64,000 bases of DNA from Chloroflexota bacterium (GCA_005883575.1 VBFH01000031.1:1-64000); one strand, 5' to 3'; counted from the stretch's first letter, positions 17,359 to 26,183 are shown. Notes: a model not told the origin generated them from the sequence alone. Numbers and translations: made by a program.

Positions 17359-17879
17359 CTGCCCCTCCTCTTACGTTCGTCGAAGAGCCCCGGTTTCTGG
17401 AAGTCGCCGTCGTCAAGCATCGCGACCAACGCGACGAGGGCTGCGGTGTAGGAGTGCTTGCGAAGGCCCTGACATGTCCCGACGACCGACTCGGTAAAGA
17501 TGGAAGGCTTACCTCGTCGGTTCGGGTTGGCAAAGTGAATCTCGATCACAGGCAGACCTGTGTCGTAGAGGGCGTGCCGAGTCGCCTCACCGGTCCAGGT
17601 GAGCCCCGCCGGGTTCACTAGTAGGCCATCAAGGTCATCAGTCTGCGTCTGGATCCAATCGAGGATCTCGCCTTCGTGGTTGGAGACGCACGTGCGAACA
17701 AGCTCCACGCCCAGGGCGTCGGCCAGCGTCCGTATCCGCGCTTCCAGATCTCGGATCGTGCCGACGTCGCCGAACCGTTCTCTCTCCCGCTTTTCGAGAT
17801 GAGGCATGTTCGGACCGTTGACGAGCCCGATGCGCCACCGCTGCTCGCTTGTGCGGATCACGCTAATGAGATCCGGCAT
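17355..17879 (-). CDS. AroQ-like (type II dehydroquinase fold) protein lacking the catalytic Tyr
   Basis: 174 residues with the type II 3-dehydroquinate dehydratase layout: 'GLVNGPNMPHLEKRERERFG', 'VSNHEGEILDWIQ', 'GLLVNPAGLTWTGEATRHAL', 'LPVIEIHFANPNRR' and a final helix 'YTAALVALVAML'. In true AroQ the segment after NGPN carries R-x4-YG with the catalytic Tyr; here it is 'RFG' (Phe). The 'HTS' His in the NPGA-H-T segment is also replaced ('LTWTG'). It is therefore unlikely to be a shikimate-pathway dehydratase and more likely acts on another ring or diacid in this operon. The ATG at 17879 has GAAGGAG upstream and shares a base with the upstream stop (TGATG). Confidence 0.8.
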   Translation of the reverse strand: MPDLISVIRTSEQRWRIGLVNGPNMPHLEKRERERFGDVGTIRDLEARIRTLADALGVELVRTCVSNHEGEILDWIQTQTDDLDGLLVNPAGLTWTGEATRHALYDTGLPVIEIHFANPNRRGKPSIFTESVVGTCQGLRKHSYTAALVALVAMLDDGDFQKPGLFDERKRRGR

Positions 17880-18576
17880 CACATCGCTCCTTCGTAAATC
17901 AAAGCCGCCCACTGATGCTCGATTGCGCTCGCAATCTGGACCAGCCTCTCGTCCATCCCGTGGTGTCCCACAACCTGGATACCCACAGGGACGGCAGCTC
18001 CAAGCACAGGTAGGCAAACGACCGGCTGGCCTGTTGTGTTGAAGGGCCGCGTGTAGCTCGTAAGGTCCGATCTCTCGAAACGATCAGTCCTGAGAGGGGC
18101 GACGATCCTCGTCGCTGGTGCCAGCAAAGCGTCGACCCTGCCCGCTTCCATAGCTTGATCGGCAGCGACGCGAAGCTTCGACTGTGTAGGCAGCGCGGCT
18201 GAGTATTCAGCGCGCCTGACCTGAAGACCACGCAACAGCGGCTCGAGCACATCCTGGCCGTACTTCTCAGGCACGGCTACTAGCCCACCGCCGCGTAATG
18301 CTGGTTCACGCTGGTCACACCGAAAGCGAATTCGTGGAGGTTGGTCTTTCCCACAATCAAGCAACCGCAGGCACGCATCGCGGTCACCACCGGGGCATCT
18401 TCTTGGCTTACATCGGACGGGAGGATGATGGCGCCGCCGGTGTTGATCGTGCCCCGTACCTCGACAACATAACTGACACCGACAATCGTCCCCTCGCCCG
18501 ACTCATCAGTCAGCGAGATGAACGCCTTGACGTCCGAGCGGGCGCGGATGCGTTCTCGGGCCGTCTCTGCGTTCAC
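17879..18576 (-). pseudogene. Amidase-signature gene with the catalytic core deleted
   Basis: Two adjoining frames hold the two ends of one amidase. The N-terminal piece (to 18280) reads 'RERIRARSDVKAFISLTDES' and ends 'GKTNLHEFAFGVTSVNQHY', normally followed by the GGSSGGSA core. The second piece (to 17879) resumes directly with 'VPEKYGQDVLEPLLRGL' and ends 'GQPVVCLPVLGAAVPVGIQV', the usual C-terminal amidase region. Together they give about 230 residues against 450-470 for the family, so roughly 220 residues with the Ser nucleophile and cis-Ser are gone, with a frame change at the junction near 18290. The usual AVKD Lys segment is also altered ('SYVVEVRG'). No ATG start remains. It precedes and overlaps the AroQ-like gene, so transcription may persist. 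Confidence 0.85.
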
Positions 18577-18624
18577 GACGGAGACGAGCGGGGAGCGCGA
18601 AAAGCTAGCGAGTAGACTCTCACT

Positions 18625-18637
18625 GGATTGTCATTCC
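18625..18637. promoter_or_regulatory. GGATTGTCATTCC palindrome, candidate shared operator
   Basis: One mismatch from the inverted repeat GGAATGnCATTCC that recurs at other gene starts in this window. It lies between the divergent amidase remnant and the E1 alpha gene and overlaps the likely TTG start of the latter. Repressor site is an inference. Confidence 0.4.
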
Positions 18638-19731
18638 AAAAGGATGAACTTAGCACCCGCAAGCTGCCGGCCGCGCTAGCCCTTCCCGCCGAGGCGGTTC
18701 GCATCCTTCAGCCTGATGGCCAGTTGCGGCGCGGTCATTCGGCCCCGATGTCGGATGAGGAGACTGCCGCCGCGCTCCGGCTGATGATGCTCTCGCGAGC
18801 AGTCGACGAGTGGGCGGTCAAGCTTCAACGCATGGGCCGCCTCGGAACCTATGGCCCCGTTCAAGGCCAGGAGGCGTCTGTCGTTGGCTCGAGCTGGGCG
18901 CTTGATACGCGCGTCGACTGGCTGGCGCCGGCTTACAGGGAGCAGCCAGCGATGCTGCGTCATGGGATGCCTCTCGAGAAGCTGCTCGCCGTGTATATGG
19001 GAAAGCTCACAGCGGGCCGCATTCCCGACGACGTCCGCATGTTGCCTCGCAATCAGTCGGTCGGAGCGCAGCTGCCCCACGCGGTCGGTCTCGCCTGGGC
19101 GCAGAAGCTGCGCCGCACCGGCGCGGCCGTGATGGTCTTTCTGGGCGAGGGAGCTTCGTCCGAGGGTGACTTTCACGAGTCGTGCAACCTGGCCGGCGTG
19201 CTGCATGCACCGATCGTATTCGTGATCCAAAACAACAGCTGGGCGATTTCGACGCCATCTTCGATGCAGACGGCAGGAGCGCTGTGGACTCGGGGTGCGG
19301 GTTACGGCTTTCCCGGCTTTGTAGTCGATGGGAATGATCTGTTTGCCGTCTACGAAACGGCTCGAGCCGCCGTGCGGCGCGCCCGCGCCGGCGAAGGTCC
19401 CACCCTCATGGAGAACCGGACCTATCGAATGGGCATGCACAACACGACCGACAATCCGAAGGCTTATCGCGACCCGACCGAAGTCGAGGCCGCCACTGCG
19501 GTGGATCCGATCCGGCGCGTCCAGCTCTACCTGGAAGCGCGCGGAGCCTGGAGCGTGGACATCGAGCGGGCCTGGACCGAACAGATCGAAGCCGAGATTC
19601 GGGCCGCGATGGAACGCGCGGCCACCTACCCTGCGCCTAAGCCGGATGACGTTTTCGATCATATTTATGCCAATCCGCCTGCGCGCGTCGCCGGTCAGCG
19701 GCGGCAGCTGATGAAGCGATTCGAAAGCTAG
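18628..19731 (+). CDS. 2-oxoacid dehydrogenase E1 component, alpha subunit
   Basis: 367 residues, thiamine diphosphate-dependent. The N-terminal 'LPAEAVRILQPDGQL' and 'RMGRLGTYGPVQGQEA' match pyruvate/branched-chain E1 alpha; the ThDP/Mg motif is 'GEGASSEGDFHESCNLAGV' ending in 'VIQNN', and the phosphorylation-loop region 'ENRTYRMGMHNTTDNPKAYR' is present. The only in-frame start covering the conserved N-terminus is a TTG at 18628 (or CTG at 18664); no ribosome site is evident, so the start is uncertain. It converges on the E1 beta gene with overlapping stops. No E2 or E3 gene is nearby. Confidence 0.9.
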   Translation: MSFQKDELSTRKLPAALALPAEAVRILQPDGQLRRGHSAPMSDEETAAALRLMMLSRAVDEWAVKLQRMGRLGTYGPVQGQEASVVGSSWALDTRVDWLAPAYREQPAMLRHGMPLEKLLAVYMGKLTAGRIPDDVRMLPRNQSVGAQLPHAVGLAWAQKLRRTGAAVMVFLGEGASSEGDFHESCNLAGVLHAPIVFVIQNNSWAISTPSSMQTAGALWTRGAGYGFPGFVVDGNDLFAVYETARAAVRRARAGEGPTLMENRTYRMGMHNTTDNPKAYRDPTEVEAATAVDPIRRVQLYLEARGAWSVDIERAWTEQIEAEIRAAMERAATYPAPKPDDVFDHIYANPPARVAGQRRQLMKRFES

Positions 19732-20705
19732 TAGGCAGCGACGCGCTTGACGGCCTGCACCACCTGCTCCACCGAAGGCAGGTAGTGGTTCTCTAGCGAC
19801 CCGGGCGGATATGGCGTGTCCCAGGCTGCAACCCGTTCGATTGGCGCGTCGAGTGACATGAAAGCCTCCTGCTGCAGGGTGGCCACAATCTCGGAGCCGA
19901 AACCGCCGCTCAGCGGAGCCTCGTGAACCACCACCGCGCGGCCACTCGCCGAGACGTTCCTGACCAGTCCGTCGATATCGAGCGGGACGAGGGTGCGCAG
20001 ATCGAGCACCGCGGCTGAGATGCCGTCTGCGGACACCTGGTCGGCTGCTCTCAGGCTGAGTTCGACCGCGGCGCTCCACGCGATGATCACCACATCCTTT
20101 CCGTCCCGGGCAATGCGAGACTGGCCGAACGGGATCTGGTAGTCATCGTCGGGCACAGTGACCCTTTCGCTTCTGTAGAGACGCTGGGGTTCTAGGAAAA
20201 GCACGGGATCCGGATCTCGAATGGCTTCGAGCAACAGGCCTTTGGCGTCGTAAGGGTTGGCCGGACACACGATTTTGATTCCGGGTTGCTGGACGAACTG
20301 CGCTTCGATCGCGTCTGGATGGAACTCGGGAGTTCGGACTCCGCCACCAAATGGCGCGCGGATCGTGACCGGACAGCTGAACCGGCCTCGGCTGCGATAT
20401 CGATATCGACCCAATTGCGGCCCGATCTGGTGCATGGCCTGATGCGTGAATCCGAGAAACTGGATCTCCGGAACCGGGATCATCCCCCCGATCGCCAGGC
20501 CGATCGACGACCCGATGATGGCGCCCTCGGCGAGGGGCATGTCCACGACCCGTTCCGGACCGAAGCGTTCAAGCAAACCCTGGGTGACGCGAAAGACGCC
20601 GCCAAGCCGTCCGACGTCCATGCCGAGCACCATCACTCGCTCGTCCCGCTCCATCTCGGAACGCAATGTCGAGCGAAGAGCCTCGACCATGTTCAGCTCG
20701 GTCAT
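19728..20705 (-). CDS. 2-oxoacid dehydrogenase E1 component, beta subunit
   Basis: 325 residues. Motifs of the transketolase pyrimidine-binding domain are visible: 'VVDMPLAEGAIIGSSIGLAI' (catalytic Glu region), 'EIQFLGFTHQAMHQI', 'RAPFGGGVRTPEFHPDAIEA' and 'DPDPVLFLEPQRLYR', followed by the C-terminal domain 'ISAAVLDLRTLVPLDIDGL'. ATG at 20705 with TGGAG upstream. It is on the opposite strand to E1 alpha and its stop codon shares the four bases CTAG with the E1 alpha stop; normally these subunits are in one operon with alpha first. Confidence 0.93.
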   Translation of the reverse strand: MTELNMVEALRSTLRSEMERDERVMVLGMDVGRLGGVFRVTQGLLERFGPERVVDMPLAEGAIIGSSIGLAIGGMIPVPEIQFLGFTHQAMHQIGPQLGRYRYRSRGRFSCPVTIRAPFGGGVRTPEFHPDAIEAQFVQQPGIKIVCPANPYDAKGLLLEAIRDPDPVLFLEPQRLYRSERVTVPDDDYQIPFGQSRIARDGKDVVIIAWSAAVELSLRAADQVSADGISAAVLDLRTLVPLDIDGLVRNVSASGRAVVVHEAPLSGGFGSEIVATLQQEAFMSLDAPIERVAAWDTPYPPGSLENHYLPSVEQVVQAVKRVAAY

Positions 20706-20755
20706 GACACTCCAGCGCCGGAACCGCAGGCGATGGTCCAGCCGAAAATTTGAAA

Positions 20756-20771
20756 GTCATTCTAGAATGAC
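20756..20771. promoter_or_regulatory. Perfect 16-bp palindrome between divergent genes
   Basis: GTCATTCTAGAATGAC reads identically on both strands. It lies in the 119-nt interval between the divergent E1 beta and PEP mutase-family genes, where an operator controlling both would be expected. It contains the same CATTC/GAATG half sites as the recurring GGAATGnCATTCC motif, but in the reverse arrangement. Confidence 0.5.
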
Positions 20772-20824
20772 CCGCGGGCACCAACCATGCGAACAGACCG
20801 AGCATTGACGCGCGGGAGGTCCAC

Positions 20825-21775
20825 GTGACGGCGCACGATTCCGGCCGAGCATCGAACCCCGGGCAACAGCTGCGAAAGCTGATCGCGGCGCCTTCCATCC
20901 TTCTAATGCCGGGCGTGTTCGACGGATTCAGCGCCAGGCTGATCGAAACGTGCGGATTCAAGGCGGCGTTCATCACTGGCTCCGGAGTGTCGGAGAGCAG
21001 GTGGGGATGGCCGGATGTGGGTCTGATGGGGCTCGCTGAAAACCTCGAAGCATGCAGGGTCCTAGCGCGGAGCACGTCGCTGCCACTGCTCGGGGACGGC
21101 GACACGGGTTATGGCAACGCCGTCAACGTGCACCTCGCTGTGAGAGCGTTCGAGCAGGCGGGTTTGGCGGGTGTGATGTTCGAAGACCAGACGTGGCCCA
21201 AGCGCTGCGGGCACATGTCGGGCAAGGAGCTGATCGACGCGGATGAGATGGTGCAGAAGGTTCGAGCTGCGGTCGAAGGCCGCGCCGACCCGAACTTCGT
21301 GATCATGGCTCGGACCGACGCCGCCGGCCCATTGGGAATCGACGAGGCGATCAATCGCGCCAACCTGTACGCGGACGCGGGCGCCGACCTGCTCTTCGCG
21401 GACGCCGTGCTCTCGGAAGCAGACATCGCGCGCATGTGCGACAAGGTGTCGGGACCGGTCCTCGTCAACATGGGCTTTGGGATCCGCAAAAGGTCCACCA
21501 CCCCACTCCTGCCTCCGACTCGTCTCGAGCAGCTTGGGGTCGCGGCCGTGATCTATCCCCGGATGCTTACCGCCGCTTCCGCCATGGGCATGCGGAACGC
21601 GATGACCGCGTTGCTCGAGAGCGCCGAATCCGGCGAAGCAGTCGACCGTCCGGACCTGGCCATTTCCTTTGAGGACCTGAATTCTCTGATGGGCCTTCGC
21701 CAGATCGAGGAGATCGAGAGCCGCTACCTAACCTCAGACGAGCTGAATCGAAAGTACGGCTCCAGCCGATCGTGA
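20825..21775 (+). CDS. PEP mutase/isocitrate lyase superfamily enzyme
   Basis: 316 residues. The TIM-barrel enzyme motifs are 'LLMPGVFDGFSARLIE', 'LPLLGDGDTGYGNAVNV' with the Mg-binding DxDTG, and 'VMFEDQTWPKRCGHMSGKEL', the KRCGH loop with the catalytic Cys used by C-C lyases of the family. Together they favour a 2-methylisocitrate lyase, dimethylmalate lyase or oxaloacetate decarboxylase type over a phosphonate mutase. The GTG at 20825 follows GGGAGGT. It is the first gene of an operon continuing with an HD protein (4-nt overlap), HyuA, HyuB and a racemase-fold protein, so it may cleave the acid produced by them. Confidence 0.9.
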   Translation: MTAHDSGRASNPGQQLRKLIAAPSILLMPGVFDGFSARLIETCGFKAAFITGSGVSESRWGWPDVGLMGLAENLEACRVLARSTSLPLLGDGDTGYGNAVNVHLAVRAFEQAGLAGVMFEDQTWPKRCGHMSGKELIDADEMVQKVRAAVEGRADPNFVIMARTDAAGPLGIDEAINRANLYADAGADLLFADAVLSEADIARMCDKVSGPVLVNMGFGIRKRSTTPLLPPTRLEQLGVAAVIYPRMLTAASAMGMRNAMTALLESAESGEAVDRPDLAISFEDLNSLMGLRQIEEIESRYLTSDELNRKYGSSRS

Positions 21776-22323
21776 AGCCAGCGCTCGACTTCCAGGCGCT
21801 GTTTCCGGAGGTGAAGCTGATCCAGGATGCGAGCCTGGCATCCCGTGTCGAGGCGGTCTGGCAGGAGCTCTGGCAGATGTCGGACTGGGACTCGATCGAC
21901 TCGCTCGCGGTGTCACCCGAGATTCGCTACCCCCACCTGCCGCACAACCGCGCCGTCGTCGAGATGGCGCTCGCCGTGGCGGCCTCCTTCGAGCGGTTTC
22001 ACGGGGTGAAGGTCGATCGCGACGCCCTGGTCGCCGCGGGCCTGCTTCAGGACGCTTCGAAATTGGTTGAGTACACGATTACCGAAGGGGAGATGACACT
22101 CTCGGCGCTGGGGCGCGCATACCCCCACTCGTTTTGGGCCGCGCACATGGCGCTGAAGCACGGCGTGCCGGAGGCGATCTGCCACATCATCCTCACACAC
22201 TCACCTCAGGCTGCCACGTTTCCAACCAGCCTGGAAGGCAAGATCCTCTACTACGTGGATCAACTCGATGTGCTTGCGATTCACGGCGACCGATGGCGCA
22301 AGCAGTTGATGATCAGCAAGTAA
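21772..22323 (+). CDS. HD-domain-fold protein with altered HD motif
   Basis: 183 residues, alpha-helical. The first metal His is in 'PHNRAVVEMALAVA'; the signature position that normally reads HD is 'LLQDASKLVEY', i.e. Gln-Asp, though the following DxSK is kept; later 'FWAAHMALKHG' and 'IILTHSP' offer further His ligands. Small HD proteins near catabolic operons are usually phosphohydrolases; the Gln could weaken or change metal binding. The GTG start at 21772 overlaps the previous stop (GTGA), and the HyuA gene starts 9 nt downstream. Confidence 0.75.
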   Translation: MKPALDFQALFPEVKLIQDASLASRVEAVWQELWQMSDWDSIDSLAVSPEIRYPHLPHNRAVVEMALAVAASFERFHGVKVDRDALVAAGLLQDASKLVEYTITEGEMTLSALGRAYPHSFWAAHMALKHGVPEAICHIILTHSPQAATFPTSLEGKILYYVDQLDVLAIHGDRWRKQLMISK

Positions 22324-22332
22324 GGATTCGCA

Positions 22333-24393
22333 TTGGTCTTGCTCGCCGTCGACATCGGCGGCACATTTACAGATGTCGTCGCGATCGACCCAACCAATGG
22401 TCAGTATCAGGCGGCAAAGGTTCCTACCACCCCGAGCCGCCTTATTGACGGGGTTCGACAGGGCACGCAGATGGCGCTGCACCTTGCCGGAGCCGAGGCA
22501 TCGGATGTGGAGAGGTTCGTGCATGGGACAACCATCGGCACGAACGCAGTCCTGGAAAGACGCGGCGCGACCACGGCGATCCTGGCCACCGATGGATTCG
22601 AGGACAGTCTTGAGATCGGCCGCCTGAGACGCACTCGCATGTATGACCTTTTCATGGATGCGGAGACACCCGTCTTCCTCGCGCCGCGTCGCCGCCGGCG
22701 AGGCGTCCCCGAGCGAGTCGCCGCCGACGGCAGCGTGGTACTGGCCCTTGACGAAAGGGGGGTCGTCGAAACAGTTCGCGAACTCAAGGAAGAAGAGCAT
22801 GCCTCGGCTTTTGCGGTCTGCTTGCTCTTCAGCTTTCGAAATCCTTCGCACGAGCGGCGCATCCGCGAGCTCATCCGGGAGCTGGATCCCACCCTCAGCG
22901 TCTCGCTGTCAAGCGAGGTCGATCCGATGTTCAGGGAATACGAGCGAACCGTGGTCACAGCCTTCGACGCCTACATCCGGCCGGTCATCCAGGGCTATCT
23001 GACCGAGCTGACGCGCGAGCTGGACGAAATCGGCATTCACGCCCCGGTCCAGATCATGCAGTCACGCGGCGGAATTACCTCGGCGCGGCTGGTTGCTGAA
23101 CGACCGGTGTCGGTCCTTCTGTCGGGCCCGGCGGCCGGTGTGATCGGCGCTCGGCACGCGGGTTCCTTGTCCGGCCTCAGCGACTTGATCACCATCGACA
23201 TGGGCGGCACCAGCGCTGACATTTGCCTCGTCCAGTCCAACAAGCCATTGGTCACGGCCGAAGGGACGATCGACTCCCATCCCCTCCGCATTCCCATGGT
23301 GGATGTCTCAACCATCGGCGCCGGCGGTGGCAGCATCGCGTGGGTGGATCCGGCGGGGAATTTCCGGGTGGGGCCGCGCTCTGCCGCCGCCGACCCCGGC
23401 CCAGCCTGTTACCGACGCGGCGGGATGGACGCGACGGTGACCGACGCGAGCCTGGTGCTCGGCTACCTCAATCCCGACTTTTTCGCCGGCGGAAGCCTCC
23501 GCCTGGACGTGGATGCGGCCCACCGCGCAGTTGAGGCGTTCGGGATGAAGCTGGGCCTATCGACGATCGAGGCCGCCTCGGGCATCCATCGGCTCATCAA
23601 CTCCCAGATGGCCGACGCCATCCGGCTCGTGTCAATTCGTCGTGGATACGACACTCGCGACTTCGCGCTTGTCCTACTCGGCGGAGCCGGTCCGGTTCAC
23701 GGCGGCCGCCTCGCCTCGGAGCTCGCGATCTCGACGATGGTGGTGCCAGCGGTTCCCGGGGTGCTGTCCGCCCTCGGGCTGATGGTGGCCGCAATCGAAC
23801 ACGATCAGGTGCTGACGGTCGCCGTTCGCCTCGACAGTGCGTGGCCTGAAAGCCTCGAGGCGACCTTCCTCGACCTCGAGGCCCAGGTAGCAGCTCGCAT
23901 GAAGGCCGACAAGGCTCCTCCGAACGAAACCGCGACCGCGCGCTCGGCCGACGCACGCTACGTGGGCCAGGCCTACACCCTCGAGATTCCGATGGAGGGC
24001 CCGGTCTCGACCCGAGCGCTCGCCGCCTATCGTGATGCCTTCGACGCGGCGCATCGGCGGATCTATGGTCACGCCGGCCCGGAGGCCGCGATCGAGCTGG
24101 TCAATGTGCGCGTGGTCCAGTCGTGGGCGTTTCCATCGTTCGACCTCCAGGCGGCCAGCTTGCCATCGGGTCAGACCGGTCCCCGGGCACGCCAGGCCTA
24201 TTTCGCGGAGCTTGGCGGTTACGTGAGAGTGCCGGTGCATCGTCGGGACGAGCTCGAGGTCGGGAGCCAGATCACCGGCCCCGCGATCGTGGAGCAGTTC
24301 GACTCCACCCTGGTGCTGTACCCGGGAAACCATGCGGAGGTCCAAGGCACAGGCAACGTGATCGTGACCGCAACCTCAGGCGCGAATAGATGA
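22333..24393 (+). CDS. Hydantoinase/oxoprolinase subunit A (HyuA), copy 1
   Basis: 686 residues of the ASKHA-fold HyuA family, which uses ATP to activate the carbonyl of hydantoins, 5-oxoproline or ketones. The N-terminal phosphate loop is 'AVDIGGTFTDVVAID', followed by 'VHGTTIGTNAVLERRGA', the second phosphate loop 'LITIDMGGTSADICLV', 'IGAGGGSIAWVD' and 'VLLGGAGPVHGGRLA'. Start is a TTG at 22333 with AAGGA about 8 nt upstream (a second TTG is at 22339). It overlaps HyuB by 4 nt. Hydantoinase, oxoprolinase and ketone carboxylase activities cannot be separated by sequence reading. Confidence 0.92.
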   Translation: MVLLAVDIGGTFTDVVAIDPTNGQYQAAKVPTTPSRLIDGVRQGTQMALHLAGAEASDVERFVHGTTIGTNAVLERRGATTAILATDGFEDSLEIGRLRRTRMYDLFMDAETPVFLAPRRRRRGVPERVAADGSVVLALDERGVVETVRELKEEEHASAFAVCLLFSFRNPSHERRIRELIRELDPTLSVSLSSEVDPMFREYERTVVTAFDAYIRPVIQGYLTELTRELDEIGIHAPVQIMQSRGGITSARLVAERPVSVLLSGPAAGVIGARHAGSLSGLSDLITIDMGGTSADICLVQSNKPLVTAEGTIDSHPLRIPMVDVSTIGAGGGSIAWVDPAGNFRVGPRSAAADPGPACYRRGGMDATVTDASLVLGYLNPDFFAGGSLRLDVDAAHRAVEAFGMKLGLSTIEAASGIHRLINSQMADAIRLVSIRRGYDTRDFALVLLGGAGPVHGGRLASELAISTMVVPAVPGVLSALGLMVAAIEHDQVLTVAVRLDSAWPESLEATFLDLEAQVAARMKADKAPPNETATARSADARYVGQAYTLEIPMEGPVSTRALAAYRDAFDAAHRRIYGHAGPEAAIELVNVRVVQSWAFPSFDLQAASLPSGQTGPRARQAYFAELGGYVRVPVHRRDELEVGSQITGPAIVEQFDSTLVLYPGNHAEVQGTGNVIVTATSGANR

Positions 24394-26183
24394 TCGAGAC
24401 CCCGCACCAGACGCTGGACCCAATCACCCTGGAGGTCGTCCGCAACAAGCTCGACGCGGTCGCCGACGAGATGGAGATCACGCTTCTCAAGAGCTCCCAT
24501 TCGGCGATCGTGAAAGAGGCACTCGATGCGTCGGCAGCCATCTTCGACGCCGCCGGTGATCAAGTGGCCCAGGCCGCTGCATCGCCGATTCACCTCGGGA
24601 TGATCATTCCGGCGGTCCAGCGCTTCGTTGAGAAATTCCCGACGCACACCATGCGGGATGGCGACGTCTACGTGTTGAACGACCCCTTTGACGGAGGGAC
24701 CCACTTGCCAGACCTCGTGATGACGATGCCTGTCTTCGCGGGGGATCGCTTGATCGCGATGGTGACCGCGATCACTCACCACCAGGACATGGGCGGACGA
24801 AGCCCGGGTTCAACGCCGGTGGACGCGCGCGAGATCTACCAGGAGGGCCTTCGCATCCCACCGCTGAAGCTGTATGACGAAGGCCGGCTGAACACGACGC
24901 TCATGGAGCTGATCTCTCGAAACGTGCGCATCCCCGATGTCGTGATCGGGGACATCTTCGGACAGTTTGCCGCCTGCCATGTGGGCAAGAAGGGAATGCT
25001 CTCGCTGGCAGAGCGACTCGGCCCAGATACGCTTGCGACTTACACGCGCGAGCTCCTCGATCGCGCCGAAAGATTGACCCGCCAGTCCCTGGAAGCGATT
25101 CCAGACGGCACCTATCACTTCGTGGACTACCTCGACAACGACGGGGTCGAGCTCGATCGCCTGGTAAGGATCGAAGTCACCGCGACGATCGCAGGCTCCG
25201 AGCTCACGGTCGACTTCACTGGCTCGGACTCCCAGGTCGCGGGCCCGATCAACTGCGTTCCGGCATCGACACTGTCGGCCGTGTACTACATCGTCAAGGT
25301 CGCGATCGATCCCGATGTCCCGAACAACGCCGGTTGTTACCGGCCGGTTCACGTTGTCCTGCCTGAGGGCAGCATCGTGAACGCCAGGCCTCCCGCGGCG
25401 GTCAACTCACGCTCGGTGGTCGTCCGCAGAATCGTGGACTGCCTGCTGGGGGCACTGAACCAGGCTTTGCCTGGAAGACTGCCGGCGGCCTCCAATGGTC
25501 ATCCCCTTGTGATGTCGATGGGTGGCGTCGATCCCGCCGACGGACGCACCTACGTGACCGCGGAGATCGGCGCCGGAGGGATGGGCGCACGGCCGACGAA
25601 GGATGGGGTGGAAACGATCCAGACCGACACGTCGAATGCTCAGAACATCCCCGCGGAAGCGCTCGAGCTCGAATTTCCAATCCGGGTCGCCCACTGGCGG
25701 TTGCGAGATGACTCAGGCGGCGCCGGGCAGTTCCGGGGCGGACTCGGGTTCGAGAAGCGTTTCGAGGTCCTGCGCGGGGCGGCTCGGGTTTCGCACCGAG
25801 GGGAGCGGCACCGGACCGCCCCCTGGGGATTATTCGGCGGCGGCGCCGGCGCCAGCGCGAAATCGTTACTCCTACCTGACGGCGAAGCGCCGGTTCTGAT
25901 CCCGTCGAAGCTTGAGTTCACGATGCATCCTGGCGACGTGCTCGACGTGTGGACTACAGGCGGCGGAGGCTATGGCGACCCGCTCGAACGGGCGCCTCAA
26001 GCCGTGCTCGCCGATGTGCTCGACCGCAAGGTGAGTGTGAGCTCCGCGCGAATCGACTATGGGGTGGTGATTGAAGGCCGCGAGGTCGTTGAGGAGGCCA
26101 CCTCGGCGCTGCGCGACGAACTCCGCCGCAAGCGAGGGCCCATCACGTGGCGGTACGACCGAGGACCGCTCGGCCGGGAATGA
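24390..26183 (+). CDS. Hydantoinase/oxoprolinase subunit B (HyuB), copy 1
   Basis: 597 residues. Family landmarks are 'LDPITLEVVRNKLDAVADEM' at the N-terminus, 'VYVLNDPFDGGTHLPDLVM', 'TAITHHQDMGGRSPGS' (metal/hydrolysis region), 'VDFTGSDSQVAGPINC' and 'DVWTTGGGGYGDPLERAP' at the C-terminus. It forms the catalytic complex with HyuA; in this complex HyuB carries the hydrolytic or carboxylating site. ATG overlaps the HyuA stop by 4 nt (ATGA), and the racemase-fold gene overlaps its own stop. Confidence 0.92.
   Translation: MIETPHQTLDPITLEVVRNKLDAVADEMEITLLKSSHSAIVKEALDASAAIFDAAGDQVAQAAASPIHLGMIIPAVQRFVEKFPTHTMRDGDVYVLNDPFDGGTHLPDLVMTMPVFAGDRLIAMVTAITHHQDMGGRSPGSTPVDAREIYQEGLRIPPLKLYDEGRLNTTLMELISRNVRIPDVVIGDIFGQFAACHVGKKGMLSLAERLGPDTLATYTRELLDRAERLTRQSLEAIPDGTYHFVDYLDNDGVELDRLVRIEVTATIAGSELTVDFTGSDSQVAGPINCVPASTLSAVYYIVKVAIDPDVPNNAGCYRPVHVVLPEGSIVNARPPAAVNSRSVVVRRIVDCLLGALNQALPGRLPAASNGHPLVMSMGGVDPADGRTYVTAEIGAGGMGARPTKDGVETIQTDTSNAQNIPAEALELEFPIRVAHWRLRDDSGGAGQFRGGLGFEKRFEVLRGAARVSHRGERHRTAPWGLFGGGAGASAKSLLLPDGEAPVLIPSKLEFTMHPGDVLDVWTTGGGGYGDPLERAPQAVLADVLDRKVSVSSARIDYGVVIEGREVVEEATSALRDELRRKRGPITWRYDRGPLGRE

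Noticed and set aside
18676-20079. 467-codon minus ORF across E1 alpha and the end of E1 beta
   Set aside because: Arg/Gly-rich shadow of two clear E1 genes; no family resemblance.
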